A stretch of DNA of 59,703 nucleotides from an uncultured Oscillospiraceae bacterium (GTDB lineage Bacteria; Bacillota; Clostridia; Oscillospirales; Oscillospiraceae). Both the position numbers and the translations under genes were made by a program. Location: assembly GCA_910588495.1 (NCBI GenBank), contig CAJUPU010000017.1:1-59703 (forward strand). The letters run 5' to 3'. The notes below the pieces were generated by a model. The model worked only from the letters and a program-made list of their open reading frames with translations, made no database searches and was not told the origin of the DNA. Positions 53,051 through 59,703 of this stretch are shown in pieces; position 1 is the stretch's first letter; each line of letters begins with the position of its first letter.

Positions 53051-54650
53051 ATGTCTCAGATGGCGTGCTGGACTCAAGCGCTGGGGCCGAACGTTTTAGC
53101 GCAGACCGTGCGCGCGCATGCCCTGCCCGAGATACGGGCTGTGCGTTTTGTCTGCCGGTGGGAGCCGGATAGCTCCGCGCTGTGGGTGGGCTCCGGAGAA
53201 GAGCTTCTGGAGCTATTGCAGACCCACGATGGCCTGTCCGGGATGGCCTTTTTTGCCTCCGGCGATGTCGGCGGCCTGCTCCAGCTTGCCCAGGACCGCA
53301 GGGTCGATCTGGTGATCACCTCTCTGGAGCTCATCCCGCTTTATGAGGCGTTGTCCGCCGCGCTCCGGCGGTATCAGGATTGGAACCTGCTGCTGCTCAA
53401 GGCCGCCGGACGCCAAAGCTTTCAAGGGATCCTGACCACGGCGGCCCAACTGGCCGGGGGCGCGCTGTTTTTGCTGGATGCCGTCGGACGGGTGACCTGT
53501 TCCAGCATCTGCGACCGGCCGGGGATACCCTCCGCCCACAAGCTGCTCCAGTTGGCCCGCCTGCCCGCCGGAGAGCTTCCGCCGGAGGCGGAAAGCGAGC
53601 CGGGACAAGTGAGCCGCCGCCCTGTGGAGGGGGGGGATCTGCTGGGCAAAACGGCTGTCCGGGGGAAATAGCTCCACCGCCTATCTGCTTTTGTTCACCC
53701 CCGTCGGCTGGGAGCTGCCCGACATCGCGGAGCTGCTTCATCTGGTGTGCTCCGCCATACAGGAGATCCCCCCTGAGGAGCGGGGCGCCTGCTGGTCCCG
53801 CACCGATCTAAAACGGCTTTTGGACAATCTGCTCTCGGGTCGTCTGGTCGAGGATGGGGAGATCGACCAGCAGCTCTCCCGTCTGCCCTGTCCGGCCCTT
53901 CGATTCTGCAACTTCGTCATTGTGGAGCCGGCCTTTCCCGGGGCCCGCTCGGCCTTGCCCGCCTTTTTGCTCCCCCAGCTGGAGGCTGTGTTTCCCGGAA
54001 GCACCGGTACGCTGTACGGCAACGGAGCGGTGTTGCTGGTGAGCTGTCCCAACCGGGATTTTCAGCCCAGTCCCCCTTTTGACCAGCAATACTTTCAGTC
54101 GCTTCTGGCCCAGTACGACCTGTATGCCGCCGTCAGCAACGCCACCAGCCGCCGCTCCATGATGCGCACCACCTATCTGCTGGCCAAAAGCGTGATGCAG
54201 CTGGGCCAGGCTCTGCGCTTCAACAGCAAGACCCGTATTTTCTTCTTTGAGGACTATGCGGAGTATATCGCCATCGACCTGTGCATCAACAGCTTTGTGG
54301 ATCTGATGGGCCACGACGACATCATCTACTTGGCCCACCCCAGTATGGTGAATGTCTACCGGTACGACGCCCTCCACAACACCGATTTGCTGGATGTGGT
54401 ATACTATTACTGCTTAAACAACTGTAACATCTCCCAGGCCGCCGGGGCCGCTTATATGCACCGCAACACTTTTGCCGCCCGCCTGTCCAAAGTTCAGGAG
54501 CTGGTCCAGGCGGACCTGACCAACGGCGGGCTCCAGCAGCGCATGATTTTTTCCTATAAGATCCTCCGCTATTATGACCGGTACGCGAAAATCAATCTCC
54601 GCCAGCGTCTGGGCGTTGACGCCCAGGCGCCGGGCGAAAGGAAGGCTTGA
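53051..54650 (+). pseudogene. PucR/CdaR-type transcriptional regulator, split by a G8 frameshift
   Basis: The first frame (53051-53671) gives the sensor part. The second (to 54650) gives a GGDEF-like middle and a C-terminal PucR helix-turn-helix (NNCNISQAAGAAYMHRNTFA, about 60 residues from the end). Removing one G from the tract at 53629-53636 fuses them smoothly (VEGGICWAKRLSGGNSSTAY) into about 532 residues. It may be a true mutation, phase variation or a sequencing error. AAAGGAGG precedes the first ATG. It is divergent from the glycyl-radical operon and directly upstream of the activase gene, so it is the likely regulator. Confidence 0.8.
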
Positions 54651-54652
54651 CC

Positions 54653-55579
54653 ATGTCTGAAAACCTGAGAAATGTCACCGGCACCGTGTTCAACATCCAG
54701 CACTACTGCATCCACGACGGCCCGGGCATCCGCACCAACGTATTCGTCAAGGGCTGTCCCCTGCGCTGCGCCTGGTGCGCCAACCCGGAGTCTCAGTCCG
54801 GCGCGCCCCAGCTGATGTACTTGGCCGACCGCTGCACCGGCTGCGGCGCGTGCATCGCCGCATGCCCGAAAAAAGCCGTGTTCCGCCGCCCGGACCGGCT
54901 GGAGCTGGTACAGACCAACCGCGCCCTGTGCACCGCCTGCGGGGCCTGTGTCAAGGGCTGTCCCGCAGAGGCCAGAAGCGTCTCCGGCAAGGAGATGACG
55001 GCGGGCGATGCCTTTGACGAGGTGGCCGGAGACCGGCTGTTTTACGGCTCAGATGGCGGCCTCACCGTCACCGGCGGGGAGGCGCTGGCCCATCCTAAAT
55101 TCACCGGCGCCCTGGTGCGCCTGTGCCAGGAAGCGGGTATCGGCACCGCAGTGGAGACCTGCGGCGCGGTGGCCTGGGAGGTGATGGCTCCCGTGCTGGA
55201 GTACACCGACATCGTTCTGTATGACATCAAACAGATGGACTCCGCCCGGCACAAGCAGTACACCGGCCAGGGAAACGAACAGATCCTTTCCAACCTGGAA
55301 CGGATCTCCAGCCAGACCGGCTGTTCCATCATCGTTCGCTGCCCCGTCATCCCTCCCTGCAACGACGGTCCAGAGGAGATGCACGCCCTGGGCCGGTTCC
55401 TCACGGAGAAAAAAATACGGTGTGGCGAGATCGACCTGCTCCCCTACCACAACTTGGGCGAGGGAAAGCGGGTGCAGCTGGAGCCGGACGGCGAGGGGTT
55501 CCATAGCACCACGCCCCCCGACTGGGAGATGGAGGCTCTTCGGGACATTCTGCGTGGCTACGGCTTCCTGGTGAAGTGA
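54653..55579 (+). CDS. Glycyl-radical enzyme activating protein (radical SAM)
   Basis: A 308-residue activase. The radical SAM motif is CPLRCAWCANPES (CxxxCxxC, about residues 29-36). Two ferredoxin-type clusters follow: CTGCGACIAACP (about 60-71) and CTACGACVKGCP (about 89-100), then GGLTVTGGEAL. It abstracts hydrogen from the glycine of its partner enzyme, here G772 of the protein at 47652. The start at 54653, three bases past the PucR stop, follows GAAAGGAAGG. Expression is tied to the regulator rather than to the enzyme operon. Confidence 0.92.
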   Translation: MSENLRNVTGTVFNIQHYCIHDGPGIRTNVFVKGCPLRCAWCANPESQSGAPQLMYLADRCTGCGACIAACPKKAVFRRPDRLELVQTNRALCTACGACVKGCPAEARSVSGKEMTAGDAFDEVAGDRLFYGSDGGLTVTGGEALAHPKFTGALVRLCQEAGIGTAVETCGAVAWEVMAPVLEYTDIVLYDIKQMDSARHKQYTGQGNEQILSNLERISSQTGCSIIVRCPVIPPCNDGPEEMHALGRFLTEKKIRCGEIDLLPYHNLGEGKRVQLEPDGEGFHSTTPPDWEMEALRDILRGYGFLVK

Positions 55580-55597
55580 TCCCTTGATATACATAAA

Positions 55598-55635
55598 GAA
55601 AGCTCCGCCTGTCTAATAAGACAGGCGGAGCTTTT
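55598..55635. terminator. Bidirectional terminator
   Basis: AAAGCTCCGCCTGTC and GACAGGCGGAGCTTTT form a 14-bp stem between the convergent activase and SDR genes. Confidence 0.88.
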
Positions 55636-55641
55636 CCGCGT

Positions 55642-56568
55642 TTATCCACGGGGCTCGTATACCTTTTTGAACGCCTCCCAGACCCGCTCCATCCCCGTCT
55701 CAAAGGGGGTGTAGGCAAGGCCCAGCTCCCGGACGATCTTTTCGCCGGAGTACAGTTCGTCCTCCGCCGCTGTCAGCGGGAAAGGCAGTGGAATGCCCTC
55801 CCGTTCTACCTGGGCCACGGTGACTTCCCGGGTGGCAAAGGCTCGGCCGCTGACCTGGGCCAGCACCTCCAGATACCGCCGGTAGGTCATCACCTCCGGC
55901 GCGGACAGGTTATACACCGCCTCAGCAGCCTGCTGGCGCTCCACACAGGCGATGATAGCGTTGGCCACGTCCTTCACATAGACAAACTGAAACCGGGCGT
56001 CGGCGTCCACGGGGACGGGGATTGGCTGGTCTTTCACAATTTGCTCCACAAAATAGGACTCCCGCGGGGCGTAGTTGTAGGGGCTGTAGATGAACACCGG
56101 GCGCAGGATAGTCAGCGCCGCCCCCCGCTGGGCGCAGGCCGCCCGGGCCTCCCCCTCCAGCAGCATTTTGTGGTACATGTACTCCCCCTCCGGGCCGGAG
56201 AGCTGACGGGTGAGCAGGGGGGCAACCTCGTCTTTGCTGCCGGAGACCTCACGGCTGTACACGTTGGCGGTACTCAGCAGGATGTAGCGGTCAAATCGTC
56301 CCGGAAGGGCCGCCAGCAGCCCCGTCACATCACCGGGATGGTAGGCGCAGAAGTCCACCACCGCATCGTAACGGGCGGCTGGCAGGGCCGTCAGCCCTGC
56401 ATAGTCGTGGCGGTCACAACAGATTTCCCGAACATTGGGCAGGTGTCCCATGGAATAGGTGCCCCGGTTCACCAGGGTGAGGGAATAGCCTGCCTCCCGG
56501 GCCGCCGTCATGGCGAACACCCGCCCGGTGAAATAGCTTCCGCCGATGATCAGCACTTGTTTAGACAT
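55642..56568 (-). CDS. NAD-dependent epimerase/dehydratase (extended SDR)
   Basis: A 308-residue extended short-chain dehydrogenase. The nucleotide site is VLIIGGSYFTGRVFAMTAAR (residues 5-24), where the usual GxxGxxG is GGSYFTG. STANVYS and the following EYMYHKMLLEGEAR hold the active-site serine/tyrosine/lysine region (YMYHK). The substrate is unknown, with nucleotide sugars common in the family. The start at 56568 follows GAGAGGAGC. It ends the operon with TPR, DUF4037 and DUF4125 genes. Confidence 0.85.
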   Translation of the reverse strand: MSKQVLIIGGSYFTGRVFAMTAAREAGYSLTLVNRGTYSMGHLPNVREICCDRHDYAGLTALPAARYDAVVDFCAYHPGDVTGLLAALPGRFDRYILLSTANVYSREVSGSKDEVAPLLTRQLSGPEGEYMYHKMLLEGEARAACAQRGAALTILRPVFIYSPYNYAPRESYFVEQIVKDQPIPVPVDADARFQFVYVKDVANAIIACVERQQAAEAVYNLSAPEVMTYRRYLEVLAQVSGRAFATREVTVAQVEREGIPLPFPLTAAEDELYSGEKIVRELGLAYTPFETGMERVWEAFKKVYEPRG

Positions 56569-56601
56569 AGCTGCCAGCTCCTCTCCGATCGACACGGCGG
56601 A

Positions 56602-57249
56602 TCAGACGGGGCAGCGGCCCGCTCCGCCCTGGACCGGAGCGGAGCGCAGAGACTGCTCCGCCGCCTCCAGAGAGGGGTAGCCCAGCAGTCTGGCGGTGTG
56701 GGTCTGGATCTCCAGGTAGAGATTCTCCCCCCGCTCCGCTTTCTCCCGGTACCAGCCCTCAAACAGCCGCAGGGTGGGCAGGCTGAACGTGAGCAGCTCC
56801 CCCAGGTGATAGGTCTCCAGCGAGGTGGTGTAAGGACCATCCTCCCGGGCATGGATGGGCCGCCCGCTTCCGCACAGGAGGGGGAACTTTTTCTGTGCCT
56901 CCTCCGCCCAGGCCACCAGTTGGTCCGTTAGCGCCCGGGCCAGGGCCGCCGCCTCTTCCGGCACCGGGGGCAGGGCCGGCTCCAGCGCCCGGTAGGTCTC
57001 CGGCGCGGTGTGGGCCATCATCCGGGCGTATTTCTCCGTCACCAGGTTGCGGCCCTGGCGCCAGGCCTCCTCCAAGTCCCGTGTCCAGGCCCGGACCATT
57101 TCCTCCGACCAGCCCATGGCCTGGCTGGTGCGCATGGTGTGAAAGGTCTCCCAGTCATCCTGGCAAGAGGCCCGTCCCCCCTCATTTTGGGTCTGCTGAA
57201 ACAGGGTCCACTCCAGCTGGACCAGCGCTTCGATTTCGTTCTGTCTCAT
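56602..57249 (-). CDS. DUF4125 family protein
   Basis: A 215-residue helical protein of the DUF4125 family (NEIEALVQLEWTLFQQTQNE, DWETFHTMRTSQAMGWSEEM, WRQGRNLVTEKYARMMAHTA). No catalytic motif is obvious. Function is unknown. The start at 57249 follows AAGGAGGGACG. It lies 13 bases after the DUF4037 gene and 33 before the SDR gene. Confidence 0.8.
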   Translation of the reverse strand: MRQNEIEALVQLEWTLFQQTQNEGGRASCQDDWETFHTMRTSQAMGWSEEMVRAWTRDLEEAWRQGRNLVTEKYARMMAHTAPETYRALEPALPPVPEEAAALARALTDQLVAWAEEAQKKFPLLCGSGRPIHAREDGPYTTSLETYHLGELLTFSLPTLRLFEGWYREKAERGENLYLEIQTHTARLLGYPSLEAAEQSLRSAPVQGGAGRCPV

Positions 57250-57262
57250 ATGGCGTCCCTCC

Positions 57263-58189
57263 TTATTCTCCCAGCAGCAGCGGTAAAGACCGCAGCGCCT
57301 GATCTTGAATGGTTTCCTGAATACGCTCCCCATGGTCCAGAAGAAAATCGCTGGCACTGTCCGTCAGCCCCTGGCCCTCCAAGGCCCGGATAAGCAGGGC
57401 GGACAGGGCCTCGATCCGGTCCTGCCGCTCCGCCGGGGGACACTGGGCCAGCTCCTCCAGCGCAGTGCCCGTTTCCCGGCCCAGGAGGGGCAGATCCAGC
57501 AACGTCCGGTTCGCCCATTTGTAATAGGGCCGGTAGCGGTGGTTGAGCAGGAACGCCGCCGTCTGAATGTGGTCCACAAACTCTCCCAAGGCCAGCAGCG
57601 CAGCGGTCCTGTCTCCCCGGCTGAGGCAGCGGGGGTGGTTGTATTGTCCGGACTGGGCTGCCTTGGCGCACCGGGCGGCCAACCGCTTGCGGCGCACGTC
57701 CTCCGGGTAGTAGGCCAGCAACCGCTCCCGGATCTGGGTGAACTTTCCCGGTCCGTCCTCAAAAACCGAACCGTTGGTGCACACCGAAAGGGCCTGGTCC
57801 GAGGTGGTCAGCCACTGAAGGAGAGTTTCGGGCGGGTTCTCCCTTCCCAGAAACCGGCGGTAAAATCCGCCGATGGAGAACACTCCCACCCGGCCTTGGC
57901 TGTGCTGGCTCTCCCGCAGGCGGCGGAACCCCAGGAATTCCCGGGGAAGGGCATCGTAAGCGGCCTGAAGCGCCGCCCCGTGGATGTCGAAGTCCTCCTG
58001 AGTGAGCCATAGGCAGAAACCTGGTCCCCAGTCGTGGTCCCGCGATAATGCGTCGTCATAGCCCAGACACTCGGAGCCCTCCCCCACCAGTCCCGCGGCC
58101 AGGCACCCCCGAAGGGCGGGGCAGGCGGCCTCCATGGCAGGGGCACCCACCTCGCGCCAGTACCGGCGGGCCAGCTCCAGCCCGTTCAC
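57263..58189 (-). CDS. DUF4037 family protein (nucleotidyltransferase-like)
   Basis: A 308-residue DUF4037 protein. The N-terminal region GEGSECLGYDDALSRDHDWG (about 37-56) resembles a nucleotidyltransferase-fold G-S ... DxD site. The rest is helical. The transferred group and target are unknown. The GTG start at 58189 overlaps the stop of the TPR gene as GTGA and follows GGAGGCGCG. Translational coupling implies that the two proteins are made in step and may interact. Confidence 0.8.
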   Translation of the reverse strand: MNGLELARRYWREVGAPAMEAACPALRGCLAAGLVGEGSECLGYDDALSRDHDWGPGFCLWLTQEDFDIHGAALQAAYDALPREFLGFRRLRESQHSQGRVGVFSIGGFYRRFLGRENPPETLLQWLTTSDQALSVCTNGSVFEDGPGKFTQIRERLLAYYPEDVRRKRLAARCAKAAQSGQYNHPRCLSRGDRTAALLALGEFVDHIQTAAFLLNHRYRPYYKWANRTLLDLPLLGRETGTALEELAQCPPAERQDRIEALSALLIRALEGQGLTDSASDFLLDHGERIQETIQDQALRSLPLLLGE

Positions 58190-59004
58190 GAGCGCGCCTC
58201 CAGACGTTCTTCCGCCAGGGCCCGGTGGGTCAACGCCGCTTTGACCTCCGGATGATCTGGGCCATAGAGGGTCTGGGCGGCCTGGGCGGCTTGGGAAAAG
58301 CAGTCCAGGGCCGCGGCAAAACGCCCAGCAGCGTAGTGGACCACGCCCAAAGCGTTGAGGACGGCGTGGTAATGAGGGGTGTGCGTGCTCAGTTCCTCTC
58401 GGAGCAGGACAAGGGCCCGCTTCAGCTTTTCCTCCGCCTCCTCCAGCCTGCCCAGCCGCTGGCATAGCGCCCCTTGATTGCACAGGGAGGAGACCAGCTC
58501 GCCCTTAGCCTGGGGCAGCCGGTCCAGAATATCCGCCGCCTGCCGCTGGAGCTCTAAAGCCATTTCCAGATCTCCCAGGTCCAGGTGGACCAAGCTCAGG
58601 TTGTTCAGCCCGGAGGCATATAGGATATGGCACTCTCCCACCGACGCCCGGTACAGCTCCAGACAGCGGTGAAACTCCTCCATGGCCTGACCACAGCGGC
58701 CCATTAGGCGGTGGACTCCAGCCAGGTTATTCAGCGTGGTGGCATACTGGGGACTCCCCACGCCCAGCCAGGTCTCCAATAGGGGCAGGGCGCGATGAAA
58801 ACAGGCCTCCGCCTGCTCATACCGCCCTTGCCCACGATAAAAGCCCCCCAGCTCTCCAAGCAGAGAGGCATACGCCGCGCTGTCCCGCCCATGCTCATCC
58901 CCGCATTGCTCCGTCAGCACGATCAGCCGTTTTTCCGCCTCTTCACCGCCGGGGCAGCTCTCGTAAGCCTGGTCCACCTGGGCCAAGTATTCCTCCACCA
59001 TCAT
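58186..59004 (-). CDS. Tetratricopeptide repeat protein
   Basis: A 272-residue protein built of about five TPR units of 42 residues, beginning near residues 46, 88, 130, 170 and 212 (for example YATTLNNLAGVHRLMGRCGQ, YASGLNNLSLVHLDLGDLEM, YHAVLNALGVVHYAAGRFAA). There is no signal peptide, so it is a cytosolic protein-binding scaffold. It is the first gene of the TPR/DUF4037/DUF4125/SDR operon. Confidence 0.88.
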   Translation of the reverse strand: MMVEEYLAQVDQAYESCPGGEEAEKRLIVLTEQCGDEHGRDSAAYASLLGELGGFYRGQGRYEQAEACFHRALPLLETWLGVGSPQYATTLNNLAGVHRLMGRCGQAMEEFHRCLELYRASVGECHILYASGLNNLSLVHLDLGDLEMALELQRQAADILDRLPQAKGELVSSLCNQGALCQRLGRLEEAEEKLKRALVLLREELSTHTPHYHAVLNALGVVHYAAGRFAAALDCFSQAAQAAQTLYGPDHPEVKAALTHRALAEERLEARS

Positions 59005-59034
59005 GGCGCGCCCTCCTGTATGAAACGGTCTTCA

Positions 59035-59054
59035 TGAACATGTTCACTATTGTA
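59035..59054 (-). promoter_or_regulatory. Promoter region with a palindromic operator
   Basis: TGAACATGTTCA (59035-59046) is a perfect 12-base palindrome. A -10-like TACAAT lies on the minus strand at 59054-59049, three bases further upstream. A repressor there would cover the transcription start of the TPR operon. Confidence 0.45.
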
Positions 59055-59126
59055 GCACACCTTGACAGAAATTACGACCCTTTATTTTCTTTTTCTTGCT
59101 CAATGCCTTATTTAAAAAACAAATAT

Positions 59127-59562
59127 GTGGTTATCCCTTTAGCTCAGCCAAAGGAAAGTCCCGGATCATGGGACATGGCGCAAGATAGGATAGTGCCATG
59201 ATACCGGAAAGCGGGGAAAAGAGTCATGGCAAAGGAAAAGGGTCTGCCACTTGGGACATTTCTGAAGCGGTTTTCCAGCGAGACGCAGTGTCAGGAGCAC
59301 CTGGTATCTCAGCGCTGGCAGATTGGGTATATTTGCTCCAAACGCGGCTGCCGTCATGGATACCGGCTGTCTAACGGGCGATATCAGTGCGCCCAATGCC
59401 GCCGTCAGACCTCGGTAACGGCAGGGACGGTGCTGCATAAGACACATATGCCGTTGAGGCAGTGGTTTTTGGCGTTCTATTTTGTGAGTCAGGATAAGCG
59501 AGGCATTTCTGCTGTGCAGCTGGCGGCGATGCTTGGGACCACCTACAAAACCGTATGGTCCA
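59127..59562 (+). mobile_element. IS1595-like insertion sequence, copy 2, truncated
   Basis: It begins with the same terminal repeat as copy 1 (GTGGTTATCCCTTT) and matches the 36547-to-36110 stretch of that copy almost base for base, in the opposite orientation. The match stops at 59562. The transposase start (ATG 59226) and its first 112 residues, with both zinc-ribbon cysteine pairs, are present; the catalytic domain is lost. Confidence 0.85.
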
Positions 59563-59703
59563 AAATCTCCCGTGAAGTCTTGCCCTCGAAATTCTGCAAC
59601 ACTGTTGCAGAATTATTTTTGCTTGGTCGGCCAGCCTGCCGCTTCATGGCGTCCAGCTTCATCTTGTAAGCAAACGCCTTTTCCGAGGGCAGGACACGCT
59701 CCC
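59563..59703 (-). pseudogene. ParB-like partition protein, internal fragment
   Basis: On the minus strand one open frame reads ERVLPSEKAFAYKMKLDAMK, then RQAGRPSKN and NFEGKTSREIL. This is the ParB/RepB/Spo0J-type segment found in Firmicutes conjugative elements, just before their HTH. The 5' part lies outside the window. The 3' part has been replaced by the truncated IS1595-like copy. Confidence 0.75.

Overview
The window is high-GC, densely coded DNA with strong AGGAGG-type ribosome binding sites, a secreted SLH-domain protein, a glycyl radical enzyme with its activase, and corrinoid methyl-transfer proteins with a RACo-type activator. This points to an anaerobic gut-type clostridium, most likely Oscillospiraceae (Flavonifractor/Lawsonibacter-like). 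The family is inferred from protein style only. Mobile-element DNA at both ends and at 18.5-19.9 and 35.1-45.6 kb separates blocks of catabolic genes.

Layout. 1-0.6 kb: remnant of a conjugative-element HTH (replication-type) gene. 0.76-1.8 kb: orphan cbiG. 2.0-5.9 kb: Na+/solute symporter, its small membrane partner and a DUF169 protein, with a divergent LuxR-type regulator. 6.0-6.4 kb: a tail-fibre-like ORF. 6.5-10.3 kb: a 1267-aa SLH protein. 10.7-18.1 kb: an acyl-CoA catabolic cluster (two class III CoA-transferases, acyl-CoA dehydrogenase, enoyl-CoA hydratase, 3-hydroxyisobutyrate-type dehydrogenase, VOC epimerase-like protein) around a LysR regulator with a clear palindromic operator. 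18.5-19.9 kb: tRNA 3'-end-like att sequence, a frameshifted HipA-like gene and an IS5-type fragment.

20.0-35.1 kb: the most interesting block. A D-lyxose/D-mannose isomerase, an aldose 1-epimerase and an AraC regulator face an operon of three URO-D/MtaA-type proteins and a complete ribose-type ABC importer. A convergent operon carries a corrinoid protein, a fourth MtaA-like protein, DUF2284 and RACo, and is flanked by a PocR-AraC regulator. I infer import and corrinoid-dependent demethylation of an O-methylated sugar or polyol, followed by isomerisation of the released sugar.

35.1-45.6 kb: a decayed conjugative element on the minus strand (MobC, relaxase, PcfB, TraG/VirD4 coupling protein). 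The coupling protein is interrupted just after its P-loop by a degenerate group II intron. An IS1595-like element lies beyond the intron, and MATE, histidine-phosphatase and HD genes sit as cargo between mobC and the relaxase gene.

46.1-55.6 kb: a glycyl-radical cluster. A MatC-type carrier, an MmgE/PrpD protein, a glycyl radical enzyme and a secreted alpha/beta hydrolase run leftward; a PucR-type regulator (split by a G8 frameshift) and the activase run rightward. 55.6-59.0 kb: a tight operon of TPR, DUF4037, DUF4125 and SDR proteins. 59.1-59.7 kb: a second, truncated IS1595-like copy abutting a ParB-like gene fragment.
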